From Arcobacter lacus (lineage in GTDB: Bacteria; Campylobacterota; Campylobacteria; Campylobacterales; Arcobacteraceae): a DNA stretch of 64,000 bases. This document shows positions 1-9,520 of the stretch, piece after piece; positions within the stretch are counted from its first letter, which is position 1; each line of letters opens with the position of its first letter. The stretch spans positions 1 to 64,000 of the forward strand of contig NZ_MUXF01000010.1 in the NCBI RefSeq assembly GCF_003063295.1, written 5' to 3'. The translations under genes were made by a program, and so were the position numbers. The notes beneath the pieces were generated by a model. The model did not search any database, had not been told where the DNA came from, and saw nothing but the letters and a program-made list of their open reading frames with translations.

Positions 1-58
1 CATCGCCGATAATACTGCAGGGTCCCCTTGTGGAAACGTAGGTCATCGCCAGCTCTTT
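1..58 (+). rRNA. 5S ribosomal RNA, 3' part
   Basis: The first ~58 bases resemble the 3' half of a bacterial 5S rRNA: a GC-rich stretch with the conserved loop D/E-like and 3' helix sequence, very different from the AT-rich surroundings. The 5' half lies outside the window, so this is the end of an rRNA operon transcribed rightwards. The exact 3' end is estimated from the start of the U-rich stretch and the terminator that follows. Confidence 0.85.
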
Positions 59-73
59 AAGTTTTTTTCCATA

Positions 74-124
74 AAGCTTACCTTTACATACACTTTTTTG
101 TATCTAATGGTAAGCTTTTTTTTT
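74..124 (+). terminator. Rho-independent terminator of the rRNA operon
   Basis: A 9-bp inverted repeat (AAGCTTACC at 74-82, GGTAAGCTT at 109-117) with a 26-nt loop is followed by a run of T to 124. It lies directly downstream of the 5S rRNA and should end the rRNA transcript. Confidence 0.85.
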
Positions 125-196
125 AGCCCTCTTTATTCTTTTTATTTACACTATTTATCAAACCCTCTTCTTTCGATTATTTTATTAAAATTATTA

Positions 197-202
197 TATA
201 AT
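197..202 (+). promoter_or_regulatory. Putative -10 box of the chemoreceptor gene
   Basis: TATAAT at 197-202, 36 bases upstream of the ATG at 239, in an AT-rich region downstream of the rRNA terminator. No clear -35 box is seen, which is usual for epsilonproteobacterial sigma-70 promoters. Confidence 0.4.
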
Positions 203-238
203 TTCTAAAATTTAATTTAATTACTAAAAGGAACCTTG

Positions 239-1639
239 ATGCTTGTAAATTTGCCTACAAAAATGAGAATTTTTCTGAATATGCTTATCGGTCAATTGGG
301 ATTTATAATACTTAGTACAGTTGCTATTTTAAGTGAAAATCAGATAGCGTCAATCATTGTAGTAAATATTATTTTTGCAATTGCTTTGTTTTATTTTAGT
401 TATAACTCTCAAAAAAGAGTAGTTGGTGGAATTGATAGAATTAAATCATATATTGATGATTTAATGGATTTTGTATTTTTTAGAACAAATCATATAAGAA
501 GAGCTGAATATATAAAAAATGATGATATTGGTCAAATTTTAAAAGAATTAAATAAATATGTTGAAAAATTTGATGTTATGAGAAAAGATGATATGCATGT
601 TTTAGGTGAAGTTGTAATTGCTCTTGATAAAGTTTCTCAAGGGATGTATACTTCACAAATACATGCAGATTCTAATAATTTTATGATTCATACATTAAAA
701 AGAGTAGTAAATCAGATGTTAGCAACTACTAATAAAAATATGGAAGAATTAGTTAAAATAGTTGGAGAATATGCACAAGATGATTATCGTTCACAAATGG
801 ATATAGATCCTATTTTAAAAGGTAAAATGTTACTTACAATGCAAAGAATTAATCATTTAGGTAAAGAATTAAATGAAAATGCAAAAAGCAATTTACAAAA
901 TGGAAATCTTTTAGAACGTAATTCCACAACAATGAATAAAAGTGTTGAAAGTCTAGCAGCAAAGGCAAATGAGCAAGCAGCTTCTTTAGAACAAACAGCA
1001 GCTGCACTTGAAGAGATAACTTCTATAACAAAAAATAATACTCAAAATGCTTCAAAAATGGCAAATCTAAGTAATGATGTAAAAAATTCTGTTATTTTAG
1101 GTGAAAAATTAGCAAATCAGACAAATGTATCAATGGATGAAATAAATGCACAAGTAACAGCAATCAATGAAGCAATAAGTGTAATTGATCAAATAGCATT
1201 TCAAACAAATATTCTTTCACTTAATGCTGCTGTTGAAGCTGCAACTGCAGGTGAAGCAGGAAAAGGATTTGCAGTTGTTGCACAAGAGGTACGAAACCTA
1301 GCAAGTAGAAGTGCAGAAGCTGCAAAAGAGATAAAAGAACTTGTAGAAAATGCAACAAGTAAAGCAAATCAAGGTAAAAGAATTTCTGATGAAATGAGTA
1401 AAGGATACGATAATTTGAATAAACTTATTTCAGAAACTATAGATATTATTCAAGATGTAAGTGTTGCTTCAAATGAGCAATTACAAGGTATAGAACAAAT
1501 TAATGATGCAATTTCCATGCTTGATAGAGTTACGCAAGAAAATGCACATGAAGCAAATAAAGTTGCGGATATTGCAAATGAAACATTACATATGGCTCAA
1601 GCATTAGTTCAAACTGCAAAAACTAAAAAAGTAAGTTAA
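239..1639 (+). CDS. Methyl-accepting chemotaxis protein, CetA-like (no periplasmic sensor domain)
   Basis: Chemoreceptor of 466 aa. Two hydrophobic helices (about residues 11-32 and 36-55) are joined by only a few residues, so there is no periplasmic ligand domain. A HAMP-like linker region follows, then a long coiled-coil signalling domain whose conserved hairpin tip is near residues 328-355 ([18 protein letters not shown]). That tip is the CheA/CheW binding region in this family. The ATG at 239 is preferred over the in-frame TTG at 236 because AAAAGGA (226-232) gives normal spacing. The next gene, 10 bases on, encodes a lone PAS protein. This is the layout of the Campylobacter CetA/CetB energy-taxis receptor, so the signal probably comes from the PAS partner rather than from outside the cell. 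Confidence 0.88.
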   Translation: MLVNLPTKMRIFLNMLIGQLGFIILSTVAILSENQIASIIVVNIIFAIALFYFSYNSQKRVVGGIDRIKSYIDDLMDFVFFRTNHIRRAEYIKNDDIGQILKELNKYVEKFDVMRKDDMHVLGEVVIALDKVSQGMYTSQIHADSNNFMIHTLKRVVNQMLATTNKNMEELVKIVGEYAQDDYRSQMDIDPILKGKMLLTMQRINHLGKELNENAKSNLQNGNLLERNSTTMNKSVESLAAKANEQAASLEQTAAALEEITSITKNNTQNASKMANLSNDVKNSVILGEKLANQTNVSMDEINAQVTAINEAISVIDQIAFQTNILSLNAAVEAATAGEAGKGFAVVAQEVRNLASRSAEAAKEIKELVENATSKANQGKRISDEMSKGYDNLNKLISETIDIIQDVSVASNEQLQGIEQINDAISMLDRVTQENAHEANKVADIANETLHMAQALVQTAKTKKVS

Positions 1640-1649
1640 GGAAATAATA

Positions 1650-2054
1650 ATGGGAAAAGAAATATTACTAGATGATTATTCTTTTTTAGTTAGTGAAACT
1701 GACGAAAAAGGACATATAATATTTGCAAATGATGATTTTTGTAAAATTGCAGAATTTAGTGTAGATGAATTGATTGGTAAACCACATAATGTTGTAAGAC
1801 ATCCCGATATGCCAAAAGCAGCCTTTAAAAGTTTATGGGAAACAGTAAAAAGTGGAAATGTTTGGACAGGATATGTAAAAAATTCAACTAAATCAGGAAA
1901 TTACTATTGGGTTTACGCAACAGTTTTTCCTACTACTATTGCTGACGGTAAAAATGGATTTTTATCTTGTAGAAGAAAAGCTTCAAGAGAAGAGATTGAA
2001 CAACATATTAAGTTATATAAAGAGTTAGTTGAAAAAGAAAAGATGGCTAAATAG
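1650..2054 (+). CDS. PAS domain protein, CetB/Aer-like redox sensor
   Basis: Protein of 134 aa that is almost entirely one PAS domain (about residues 8-110), with the Aer-type signature of an N-terminal strand, IIFANDDFCKIAEFS, and the helix HNVVRHPDMPKAAF. In Aer and CetB this domain holds FAD and reports redox or energy state. There are no membrane segments and no output domain. It starts 10 bases after the chemoreceptor stop, so the two are surely cotranscribed, and it most likely acts by docking on that receptor. FAD binding is inferred from family resemblance only. Confidence 0.82.
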   Translation: MGKEILLDDYSFLVSETDEKGHIIFANDDFCKIAEFSVDELIGKPHNVVRHPDMPKAAFKSLWETVKSGNVWTGYVKNSTKSGNYYWVYATVFPTTIADGKNGFLSCRRKASREEIEQHIKLYKELVEKEKMAK

Positions 2055-2081
2055 AAAGATTAAAAACTTTCTATTTTTTTT
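2052..2081 (+). terminator. Terminator after the chemoreceptor-PAS operon
   Basis: TAGAAAG (2052-2058) and CTTTCTA (2067-2073) form a 7-bp stem with an 8-nt loop, followed by eight T (2074-2081). The left arm begins at the PAS stop codon and the T-run overlaps the 3' end of the convergent tautomerase gene. Confidence 0.7.
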
Positions 2082-2283
2082 CTGCTCTTATTTGACTAAT
2101 TGTCTTACCACCTATTGAGTAATTATCTGTACTTACTTCTTCTATAATTACAATTGCTGTTGAGGCTCCTCTTCCATTAAATGTTTGTGCAAATAGTTCT
2201 GTTATACCTTTTGATAATTTCTCTTTTTGTTCTTTTGTTGCTCCACCATCTTCTTCTGTCATTTTTATATTTATTACTGGCAT
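2071..2283 (-). CDS. 4-oxalocrotonate tautomerase family protein
   Basis: Small protein of 70 aa. It begins Met-Pro-Val-Ile-Asn-Ile, so Met removal would expose the N-terminal proline that is the catalytic base of the tautomerase superfamily. Length and the beta-alpha-beta pattern fit 4-OT/DmpI-type monomers that assemble as oligomers. The natural substrate cannot be told from sequence. It is divergent from a LysR-type regulator that begins 92 bases away, a common arrangement in which the regulator controls its neighbour. Confidence 0.85.
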   Translation of the reverse strand: MPVINIKMTEEDGGATKEQKEKLSKGITELFAQTFNGRGASTAIVIIEEVSTDNYSIGGKTISQIRAEKK

Positions 2284-2375
2284 TTTATCTCCTTTTTTTC
2301 TAACTCAGCTATAATATCACTAAAAGTGATTTTATGTCAAATATAAAATATTGATTGATGATATAAGGAAAAGTG

Positions 2376-3203
2376 ATGGATTCTAATTTATTAAAAGTTT
2401 TTGTAGAAGTAGCAAAAGAAAAAAGTATTACTAAAGCAGCAATTAATTTAAACTTTGCTCAATCAAATATAACTTCAAGAATAAAACAACTTGAGAAATC
2501 TCTTGGTCTAATTTTATTTTATAGAGTTCCTAAAGGAGTTACTTTAACAAAAGAGGGTGAAAAACTTTATCCTTATGCATTAGAAATAGTAAAAAGAATT
2601 GAAATAGCTAATAGTGAAATGAAAAATATGAATCAACAAACACATTTGATTATTGGTTCAACAGAATCAAATGCTTCAGTTAGAATTATTCCTTTCTTAT
2701 CCCAAATTCATAAAGATTTTCCAAATATTAGTTTAGAATTAATAACAGATACAACAAAAGAGATTACAAAAAAACTTTTAGAATATAAAGTAGATATTGC
2801 ATTTGTAAGTGGTGAACCAAAAAATGAAGATTTTATGATTTTAAATAAAATTGATGAAATAATAACAGTTGTTGAATCAAAAGATAATTTATCTCCAAAT
2901 GTTTTTTTATCTTTTAAAAATGGTTGTGCTTATAATGAATTTGGACAGAATTATTTAAAACAGTTTTTAGATGAGAATTATAAAGTTCTAGAATTTGGAA
3001 ATTATGAAACAATATTGGGCTGTATTAAAATTGGTATGGGTAAGAGTATTTTACCACTTAGCATAATAAAAAAGTTAAATTATGAAAAAGATTTACATAT
3101 AACAAAACTATCAAAAGATATTGCAAATCTTCCTACTTGTATGATTTGTAGAGTTGATAATCTTCCAAAAATAAAAAAGTATTTAGAAGATTATAAATTT
3201 TAA
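2376..3203 (+). CDS. LysR-family transcriptional regulator
   Basis: Protein of 275 aa with an N-terminal winged helix-turn-helix (about residues 15-60, including [20 protein letters not shown]) and a C-terminal periplasmic-binding-like effector domain. Start chosen at ATG 2376, six bases after AAGGA at 2365-2369; an in-frame GTG at 2373 is too close to the SD. It is divergent from the tautomerase gene, which is its most likely target. Its end overlaps the 3' end of the convergent trpC by four bases. The effector is unknown. Confidence 0.88.
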   Translation: MDSNLLKVFVEVAKEKSITKAAINLNFAQSNITSRIKQLEKSLGLILFYRVPKGVTLTKEGEKLYPYALEIVKRIEIANSEMKNMNQQTHLIIGSTESNASVRIIPFLSQIHKDFPNISLELITDTTKEITKKLLEYKVDIAFVSGEPKNEDFMILNKIDEIITVVESKDNLSPNVFLSFKNGCAYNEFGQNYLKQFLDENYKVLEFGNYETILGCIKIGMGKSILPLSIIKKLNYEKDLHITKLSKDIANLPTCMICRVDNLPKIKKYLEDYKF

Positions 3204-3991
3204 TTTAATGTATTTTTAAATTTTGTTAATTCAGCTTTAATTGAAGGAACTCTCATAAAATGTTCACCAATTAAAAATGCATCAGCTCCAACTTTATGAA
3301 GTCTTTTTATAACTTCAGTATCGCTTACTCCTGATTCTGCAACTATAATTTTATCTTTTGGAATAAGAGGAATTAACTTATCACATAAAGCCATATCCAT
3401 TTCGAAAGTACCAAGATTTCTATGATTAATTCCTATAATCGTTGCATTTGAATTTAGAGCTTTTGTTAAATCTTCATTATCATGAATTTCAACTAAAACT
3501 TCTAAATCTAAACTTCTTGCATATTCATATAACTCTTTTAACTCTTTTTCATTTAAAGCTTTTGCAATAAGTAAAATAAAATCTGCTCCATAAAGTAAAG
3601 CTTCAGCTATTTGATATTTATCCACAATAAAGTCTTTTCTTAAAAGAGGAGTTGAAACACTATTTTTAATAGTAGATAAATATTCTAAATTACCTTTAAA
3701 ATAGTGAGGTTCTGTTAAAACTGAAATTGCATTTGCCCCATTTTGACTATATTCTAAAGCAATTTCTAGTGGGTTAAAATCTTCTTTTATAATTCCTTTA
3801 CTTGGACTTGCTTTTTTTACTTCAGCAATAATTCTTATTGGCTCTTCTTTTGTACTTTTTAAAAATGTTTTTACATCTTTTGGTTTTGAGTTAATAGTTT
3901 TTAATTTTTTTTCTAATTCTTCAAAACTTAGTTTTTCTTTTCTTAAAATTAAATCTTCTTTTGTTTTTTCTATAATTTCATCTAAAATCAT
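3200..3991 (-). CDS. trpC: Indole-3-glycerol phosphate synthase
   Basis: TIM-barrel enzyme of tryptophan synthesis, closing CdRP to indole-3-glycerol phosphate, 263 aa. Family landmarks are visible: [13 protein letters not shown] (Lys of the first strand), [22 protein letters not shown] (catalytic Lys) and AESGV near the C-terminus. ATG 3991 is chosen because AGGAG lies 7 bases upstream; a GTG at 4000 is in frame but lacks spacing. The start codon overlaps the TGA of the preceding TPR gene (ATGA), implying translational coupling. trpF is about 6.3 kb away in another operon, so the trp genes are dispersed. Confidence 0.95.
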   Translation of the reverse strand: MILDEIIEKTKEDLILRKEKLSFEELEKKLKTINSKPKDVKTFLKSTKEEPIRIIAEVKKASPSKGIIKEDFNPLEIALEYSQNGANAISVLTEPHYFKGNLEYLSTIKNSVSTPLLRKDFIVDKYQIAEALLYGADFILLIAKALNEKELKELYEYARSLDLEVLVEIHDNEDLTKALNSNATIIGINHRNLGTFEMDMALCDKLIPLIPKDKIIVAESGVSDTEVIKRLHKVGADAFLIGEHFMRVPSIKAELTKFKNTLN

Positions 3992-5295
3992 TTTTTGCAC
4001 TCCTGTATTTTTTCCCAGTGAAGTTTTATTTCACTATCTTCTAATCCAACTTCATCAACGATTTGTTTCATCCAATAATAAGCTTCTTTACAATTTTTTG
4101 CTTTATATTCACCCCAAGCTAATGTATCAAGATAAGCAATATTTGTTGGCTCTTGTTCTAAGGCTTGTTTTACTAATTCAAGCCCTTTTTTAATATCTAT
4201 ATCATAATCTATTAAAATATAAGCATAATAATTTTGATAGATATGGTAGCTTGAAGATTTCATTACTAAATCAAATTTTGAAAGAACATCTTTTAAAACA
4301 CTTTTTTTATCATTTGCTGTTTCAAATTCTATAATTGCTTGTTGTGCCAAGAAGTCAATATTACTACTATTTTTATATAGTTTTGTCAATAAATCATAGG
4401 CTTTTTGCATTTGGTTTGTTGATCTATAAAAATTTAATAAAAATTCATCTTCTTCTTTTTGTTCTTCCCAAAAAGATATTGCTATATTTTTATCTATGTA
4501 TTTCCAAAATAGTGCTTTTGTTTTATTTAATAGTAATTCATTATCCGTTTTTTTGTAGTAAACAAACATCTCTTTTAGAAATTCAACTATTTTATTTTTT
4601 TCATTTAGATTTTCATAAAAAGCTAAAAGTTGAAGTGATAAGTTGAAATCATATTCACTTTTTGGAATATAATCTTTTACTCTTTTTATTGCATCTTCTT
4701 TTTCATTTAGTTGAAAAAATTCAATATTTGTTAAAGTAAGTATTATTCCACTTGAATCTTCAAATTTTAAAGCATTTTCGAAACTATCATGGGCATCTTT
4801 AAAATCTTTATTAGCCAAATAAATTGTTCCTAAAAGCTCATAATTCATTGCACTTTCATATTTTTTTGATAATTTCTTTGCATTTGAAATAGCTTCATCA
4901 ATTTCATTTAATTTAAATAAAGAGTAAGAATATAATCTTAAAATTATTTCTTCTTCTTTTATATTTTCTATCATATATTTTGAAACTTTTTCTTTTACTA
5001 AATCATACTCATTCAATTGAGTTGTAATTGCTAAATATTTTACAAAATATTCATAGTTATTTGTATTTTCAAATAGTTTTAGATACATATCTCTTGCATT
5101 TACATACATTTTTTGTTCTTCTAATTCTAAAGCATACATAATATAGTAATTTTCAAAATCAAAATTTTTAGTTTGTACTTTTGCAAAATTTTTAGATTGC
5201 TCTTTGTTTTCTAAATTAGTATCTTTTATACTGCAACCAATAAATATAGTTGCTAAAAAAAAGCAAAAAATTATAATTTTTTTATAGCTGGGCAC
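3988..5295 (-). CDS. TPR-repeat lipoprotein
   Basis: Protein of 435 aa with a hydrophobic signal segment ending in the lipobox IFIGC (Cys about residue 21), so it is predicted to be a lipoprotein. The rest is alpha-helical with several degenerate tetratricopeptide repeats, for example around [20 protein letters not shown] and [22 protein letters not shown] proteins are scaffolds for protein contacts; the partner is unknown. The start is a GTG at 5295 inside the end of the upstream gene (25-nt overlap); no ATG lies between it and the signal peptide. It ends in an ATGA overlap with trpC. Confidence 0.75.
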   Translation of the reverse strand: MPSYKKIIIFCFFLATIFIGCSIKDTNLENKEQSKNFAKVQTKNFDFENYYIMYALELEEQKMYVNARDMYLKLFENTNNYEYFVKYLAITTQLNEYDLVKEKVSKYMIENIKEEEIILRLYSYSLFKLNEIDEAISNAKKLSKKYESAMNYELLGTIYLANKDFKDAHDSFENALKFEDSSGIILTLTNIEFFQLNEKEDAIKRVKDYIPKSEYDFNLSLQLLAFYENLNEKNKIVEFLKEMFVYYKKTDNELLLNKTKALFWKYIDKNIAISFWEEQKEEDEFLLNFYRSTNQMQKAYDLLTKLYKNSSNIDFLAQQAIIEFETANDKKSVLKDVLSKFDLVMKSSSYHIYQNYYAYILIDYDIDIKKGLELVKQALEQEPTNIAYLDTLAWGEYKAKNCKEAYYWMKQIVDEVGLEDSEIKLHWEKIQECKK

Positions 5296-5654
5296 TCTTT
5301 GTATACCTCTTGTTCATTTTCTTTAAAATATTCCCAAAAAGGGAAAGTTCTACATTGTATCGGTCTTGCCTCATAAACTGAACACTGTTTTTTTTCTAAA
5401 TTAAAAAAACAACATGCAAAGTTATTTGAAGCTAATTTTACCTCTTTTATACTATATTTATATCCAATTTTGTTTAAAAATCTATTTTTTAGAGTTTCGC
5501 TAGACAAATTTAGATGTAATGCCAATGTCTCTATTTCTTTTGAATTAATCCAAATATAGCCACTTTCACCGATACAACAGTTTCCATTACAACTATTACA
5601 ACCACTTGGTGAAAATGCAAAATTATATCCATCTTTTTTTATTAAATCACTCAA
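5271..5654 (-). CDS. YkgJ-family cysteine cluster protein
   Basis: Protein of 127 aa with a set of cysteines typical of the YkgJ/UPF0153 (CxxCxxxCC) family: CNSCNGNCC near residues 19-27, a CC pair at mid-protein, then C and C in KQCSVYEARPIQCRTFPFW. The cysteines are thought to bind zinc or an iron-sulfur cluster; biochemical function is not established. Starts with TTG at 5654, six bases after AAAGG, overlapping the upstream methyltransferase stop by 8 bases. Confidence 0.8.
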   Translation of the reverse strand: MSDLIKKDGYNFAFSPSGCNSCNGNCCIGESGYIWINSKEIETLALHLNLSSETLKNRFLNKIGYKYSIKEVKLASNNFACCFFNLEKKQCSVYEARPIQCRTFPFWEYFKENEQEVYKECPAIKKL

Positions 5655-6363
5655 AATTTACCTTTATACTATGTGTCGAAGATTTTTTGTAAATATTTTC
5701 AACATTTTTTGTAAATAAATTATCTTTTTCAAAAACAATCAAAGGATTAAATATTTTTGTTAAAGACTTTGAATCTTTTTTCGCATAAATTAAAACTAAA
5801 GTTGCATCTTTTGATACTTTTGGATGTACAAACTGTAAAGCTTCAAGATTAAATTTATATTCACTTAGTAGAAGTAAAATTTCATTCAATTGTTTACAGT
5901 CATAACAGAAAAAAAACTTTCCATCATTTTTTAAAATTTTAGAAGTTTTTTCAATAAGTATTTTTAAAGGTAAAGAGTCATTATATCTTGCTATTTTTAA
6001 AGATTCATTTTCACTTTTTATTACATCACTATGATAAAAAGGTGGATTTGATATACAAATATCAAATTTTTTATCAAAATCAAAATCTTTATAAGAACCT
6101 TTATACAAAGTTGCATTTATTTTATTTGTTTGTGCATTTTTTGATGAAAAAAATTGAAATGCAGTTTGAATTTCACATTGATTTAAATTTACTTTTTCAT
6201 ACTCTTTTGCAACTAATAGTCCTAAAATTCCGCTACCACTTCCAATATCTAAAACTTCACCCTTAACATTTTTATACTTTTTTAAATTTTCACAAATAAA
6301 ATTGAACAAAAAATGTGTATCACTATTATAACAATATCCATTTACAGGTTGATATAAAACCAA
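5647..6363 (-). CDS. TrmN6-like tRNA1(Val) adenine-N6 methyltransferase
   Basis: SAM-dependent methyltransferase of 238 aa. Motif I is VLDIGSGSGILGLLVA (about residues 37-52) and motif IV is the N6-adenine type ISNPPFY near residue 105. N-terminal YQPVNGYCYNSDTHFLFNF matches the TrmN6/YfiC family, which modifies A37 of tRNA1-Val. Starts with TTG at 6363, seven bases after AAGGA. First gene of a four-gene operon (methyltransferase, Cys-cluster protein, TPR lipoprotein, trpC) with overlapping ends. The substrate is inferred; a rRNA or protein target cannot be excluded. Confidence 0.78.
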   Translation of the reverse strand: MVLYQPVNGYCYNSDTHFLFNFICENLKKYKNVKGEVLDIGSGSGILGLLVAKEYEKVNLNQCEIQTAFQFFSSKNAQTNKINATLYKGSYKDFDFDKKFDICISNPPFYHSDVIKSENESLKIARYNDSLPLKILIEKTSKILKNDGKFFFCYDCKQLNEILLLLSEYKFNLEALQFVHPKVSKDATLVLIYAKKDSKSLTKIFNPLIVFEKDNLFTKNVENIYKKSSTHSIKVNFE

Positions 6364-6550
6364 AAAAATTCCTTAATTTAATTGACGCAATTATATCTAA
6401 GTTATTCAAATAAAACTTTTAATCTAAGTTAAATTTTTAATATAAATTTTTCTAATAAGTAATAATTTAAATTACCTTAAAAAGCCTTTTAAATTTCGAA
6501 AAATATGAAAAAAAAGTTCAAAATTTAACCCATTTTTTGATTGTTTATTG

Positions 6551-6556
6551 TATTAT
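6551..6556 (+). promoter_or_regulatory. Putative -10 box of the oor operon
   Basis: TATTAT at 6551-6556, 38 bases before the oorD ATG, in a 230-base divergent intergenic region (6364-6593) that carries no gene. A clear SD (AAGGA 6583-6587) sits downstream. No convincing -35 element. Confidence 0.35.
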
Positions 6557-6593
6557 TCGCATTATTATTAAAAAAAATATTTAAGGATATATT

Positions 6594-6917
6594 ATGTCTA
6601 ATATAGAAGCTCCCGCTAATACTCCTGTTTGGGTTGATGAAAATAGATGTAAAGCATGTGATAAATGTGTTTCTGTTTGCCCAGCTGGAGTTTTAGCTAT
6701 GAGACAAGAAGTTCACTCTACTTTAGGTTCAATGATAACTGTTGTTCATCCTGAATCTTGCATTGGGTGTAGTGACTGTGAATTAGCTTGTCCAGATTTT
6801 GCTATTTTTGTTGCCGATAGAAAAGAATTTAAATTTGCTAAGTTATCAGAAGAGGCAAAAACAAGAAGAGAAAAAATAATTGAAAATAAATATAGAATAT
6901 TAGATGAAGATAAATAA
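6594..6917 (+). CDS. oorD: 2-oxoglutarate:acceptor oxidoreductase, delta (ferredoxin) subunit
   Basis: Protein of 107 aa with two 4Fe-4S motifs of the CxxCxxCxxxCP type: C19-P30 (CKACDKCVSVCP) and C56-P67 (CIGCSDCELACP). It is the electron-transfer subunit of the Oor complex, which oxidatively decarboxylates 2-oxoglutarate to succinyl-CoA in the TCA cycle using a low-potential acceptor instead of NAD. First gene of oorDABC; ATG preceded by AAGGA at good spacing. This oxygen-sensitive complex replaces 2-oxoglutarate dehydrogenase in Campylobacter and Helicobacter. Confidence 0.93.
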   Translation: MSNIEAPANTPVWVDENRCKACDKCVSVCPAGVLAMRQEVHSTLGSMITVVHPESCIGCSDCELACPDFAIFVADRKEFKFAKLSEEAKTRREKIIENKYRILDEDK

Positions 6918-6925
6918 GGAAAATT

Positions 6926-8056
6926 ATGGCAAGAGAATTAATTACAACAGGAAATGAACTCGCAGCTAAAGCTGCAATTGATTCAAAATGTGAGTTTTTT
7001 GGAGGTTATCCAATTACTCCATCTAGTGAAATAATGCACGTTCTATCTTCAGCGCTTCCAGCTCGTGGAGGAGTTTCAATCCAAATGGAAGATGAAATTT
7101 CTGGAATTTGTACAGCTTTAGGTGCAGCAATGTCAGGAAAAAGAGCATTAACTGCATCAAGTGGACCTGGAATTTCACTAAAAGCTGAAAATTTAGGAGT
7201 AGGGTATATCTCTGAAGTTCCTTTAGTTGTTATAAATGTTATGAGAGGAGGTCCTTCAACTGGACTTCCTACAAGAGTTTCTCAAGGAGATATTTTACAA
7301 GCAAGAAATCCAACTCATGGTGATGTTAAATCTATAACTTTAGTTCCTGGAAATTTAAGTGAATGCTATACTGAGGTAGTAAGAGCATTTAACTTAGCAG
7401 ATAGATTTATGCAACCAGTTTTTGTTTTATTGGATGAAACAATAGGACATATGAGTGGAAAAGCTGTTATTCCTGATTTGGAAGAAGTTGAAAATAATAG
7501 AGTTTATAGAAAAAGATTTGATGGTGATAAAAAAGATTATAAACCTTATGGAGTTGGAGAAGATGAACCAGCAGTATTAAATCCTATGTTTGAAGGTTAT
7601 AGATATCATTTTACTGGACTTCATCATGGACCAACTGGACATCCGACAGAAGATGCACTTGTTTGTGATGCTTTAATGAAAAGGTTATTTAAAAAAGTTG
7701 ATGCACACTTAGATGAATTAGAATTAAATGAAGAATACATGTTAGATGATGCAGATATTATGATTATTGCATATGGTTCAGTTTCACTTGGTGTTACTGA
7801 AGCAATTAATAGATTAAGAAAAGAAGGTATTAAAGTTGGAATGTTTAGACCAAAAACAATTTGGCCAAGTCCAGCTAAAAGAATAAAAGAGTTAATGAAT
7901 AAATTTAAAAAAGTTTTAGTTGCAGAGTTAAATATGGGGCAATTTGCTTTAGAAGTTCAAAGAGTATCTCTAAGAGATGATTTTGATACTTTATTTAAAG
8001 CAAATGGAAGACCACTATCTCCACTAGAAATTATTGAAAAAGTGAAAGGAATGTAA
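6926..8056 (+). CDS. oorA: 2-oxoglutarate:acceptor oxidoreductase, alpha subunit
   Basis: Protein of 376 aa covering the pyrimidine-binding (domain I) and domain II parts of the pyruvate/2-oxoacid:ferredoxin oxidoreductase family. Landmarks are FFGGYPITPSSEIMH near residue 24, QMEDEISGICTALGAAMSG, and TASSGPGISLKAE. The region GPTGHPTEDA and the C-terminal IIAYGSVSLGVTEA belong to the transketolase-C-like domain. It pairs with OorB to form the thiamine pyrophosphate site. Starts 8 bases after oorD. Confidence 0.94.
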   Translation: MARELITTGNELAAKAAIDSKCEFFGGYPITPSSEIMHVLSSALPARGGVSIQMEDEISGICTALGAAMSGKRALTASSGPGISLKAENLGVGYISEVPLVVINVMRGGPSTGLPTRVSQGDILQARNPTHGDVKSITLVPGNLSECYTEVVRAFNLADRFMQPVFVLLDETIGHMSGKAVIPDLEEVENNRVYRKRFDGDKKDYKPYGVGEDEPAVLNPMFEGYRYHFTGLHHGPTGHPTEDALVCDALMKRLFKKVDAHLDELELNEEYMLDDADIMIIAYGSVSLGVTEAINRLRKEGIKVGMFRPKTIWPSPAKRIKELMNKFKKVLVAELNMGQFALEVQRVSLRDDFDTLFKANGRPLSPLEIIEKVKGM

Positions 8057-8057
8057 G

Positions 8058-8891
8058 ATGGCTTTTAACTATGATGAATATTTAAGAACTGATAAAATGC
8101 CAACTTTATGGTGTTGGGGTTGTGGTGATGGAGTTATTTTAAAAGCTGTAATTAGAGCTATTGAAAAAATGGGTTGGAATATGGATGATGTTTGTGTTGT
8201 TTCTGGAATTGGATGTTCTGGAAGATTTTCTTCATACATAAATTGTAATACTGTTCATACAACTCATGGAAGAACATTAGCTTATGCAACAGGAATAAAA
8301 TTAGCAAACCCTGATAAAAAAGTAATTGTTGTTGGTGGAGATGGAGATGGACTTGCTATTGGAGGAAACCATACAATTCATGCAAGTAGAAGAAATATTG
8401 ATTTGACATATATAGTTATAAATAATTTTATTTATGGATTAACAAATTCTCAAACAAGCCCAACAACTCCACAAGGAATGTGGACAGTTACTATGAGTAG
8501 AGGAAATATAGATCCTACATTTGATGCTTGTAAACTTGTTGAAGCAGCAGGTGCTTCATTTGTTGCAAGAGAAACTATGATTGATCCAAAAAAATTAGAA
8601 AAATCATTAGTAAAAGCTTTTGAACATAAAGGTTTTTCTTTTGTTGAAGTATTCTCAAATTGTCACATCAATTTAGGAAGAAAAAATAAAATGGCTACAG
8701 CTATGGCTAATTTAGAGTGGATTGATGAAATCTCTATTTCAAAAACTAAATTTGATATGCTTGATGAAAGTGAAAAAATTGGTAAATTCCCAACAGGAGT
8801 TTTAAAACAAGATACAGAAGCTATGGAATATTGTGAAGCTTATGAAAAAGTAAAAGAAGCACATAAAAACAAAACTATGGTTGAGTTATAA
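8058..8891 (+). CDS. oorB: 2-oxoglutarate:acceptor oxidoreductase, beta subunit
   Basis: Protein of 277 aa, the thiamine pyrophosphate binding subunit. WCWGCGDG (Cys19, Cys22) opens the domain and VVGGDGDGLAIGGNHTIHA is the Mg-TPP motif (GDG-x-N type). YGLTNSQTSPTTP is the conserved 2-oxoacid oxidoreductase segment. Starts one base after the oorA stop, so the two are coupled; AAGGA lies just upstream within oorA. Confidence 0.94.
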   Translation: MAFNYDEYLRTDKMPTLWCWGCGDGVILKAVIRAIEKMGWNMDDVCVVSGIGCSGRFSSYINCNTVHTTHGRTLAYATGIKLANPDKKVIVVGGDGDGLAIGGNHTIHASRRNIDLTYIVINNFIYGLTNSQTSPTTPQGMWTVTMSRGNIDPTFDACKLVEAAGASFVARETMIDPKKLEKSLVKAFEHKGFSFVEVFSNCHINLGRKNKMATAMANLEWIDEISISKTKFDMLDESEKIGKFPTGVLKQDTEAMEYCEAYEKVKEAHKNKTMVEL

Positions 8892-8901
8892 GGAGTATAT
8901 T

Positions 8902-9486
8902 ATGTCAGCAAATAATAGAACATTGATGAGATTTACAGGTGTTGGTGGGCAAGGAGTACTTCTTGCGGGAGCAATTTTTGCTGCTGCAAAAATCAATAAT
9001 GGTGGTTATGGGTTAAAAACAGCAACTTATACATCTCAAGTAAGAGGTGGACCAACAGTTGTTGATATTACTTTACAAGATGATGAAATTTTGTATCCTT
9101 ATGCAAATGATGGTGAAATTGATTTTATGTTATCTGTTGCTCAAATTTCTTATGATCAATTTAAAAAAGGTGTAAAAGATGGAGCAACAATTGTAATTGA
9201 ACCAAATTTAGTAAAACCTACGCAAGAAGATAAAAAAAGATGGAATATTGTTGAAATTCCAATTATTACTATTGCAAAAGATGAAGTTGGAAATGTAATT
9301 ACTCAATCAGTTTTAGCTTTATCAATAGCAAACTATTTTACAGGTGAAACAATTCCAAATGAAGTTTTAAGACAAACAATGCTTTCAAAAGTTCCAGAAA
9401 AATTGCATGAAACAAATAACAAAGCTTTTGATTTGGGTTTAAAATACGCTAAAGAAGCTGACGAAGCAAAGAAAAAATCTGCATAA
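8902..9486 (+). CDS. oorC: 2-oxoglutarate:acceptor oxidoreductase, gamma subunit
   Basis: Protein of 194 aa of the 2-oxoacid:acceptor oxidoreductase gamma family, with the signature FTGVGGQGVLLAGAIFA near the N-terminus and YTSQVRGGPTVVDI. Start set at ATG 8902, six bases after AAGGAG (8890-8895); an upstream in-frame TTG (8881) lies inside oorB and would include the SD. Last gene of oorDABC, followed by a strong hairpin terminator. Confidence 0.93.
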   Translation: MSANNRTLMRFTGVGGQGVLLAGAIFAAAKINNGGYGLKTATYTSQVRGGPTVVDITLQDDEILYPYANDGEIDFMLSVAQISYDQFKKGVKDGATIVIEPNLVKPTQEDKKRWNIVEIPIITIAKDEVGNVITQSVLALSIANYFTGETIPNEVLRQTMLSKVPEKLHETNNKAFDLGLKYAKEADEAKKKSA

Positions 9487-9490
9487 AATT

Positions 9491-9520
9491 TTAAAAGATA
9501 GATAAGATTCTATCTTTTAA
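9491..9520. terminator. Bidirectional hairpin terminator between oorC and the DnaQ-like gene
   Basis: Perfect 12-bp stem TTAAAAGATAGA (9491-9502) and TCTATCTTTTAA (9509-9520) with a 6-nt loop, T-rich on both flanks. It contains the stop codon region of the convergent exonuclease gene and can serve both transcripts. Confidence 0.8.

Noticed and set aside
6364-6593. Possible riboswitch upstream of the oor operon
   Set aside because: The 230 bases are AT-rich without recognisable aptamer consensus; only a -10-like box and an SD are supported.
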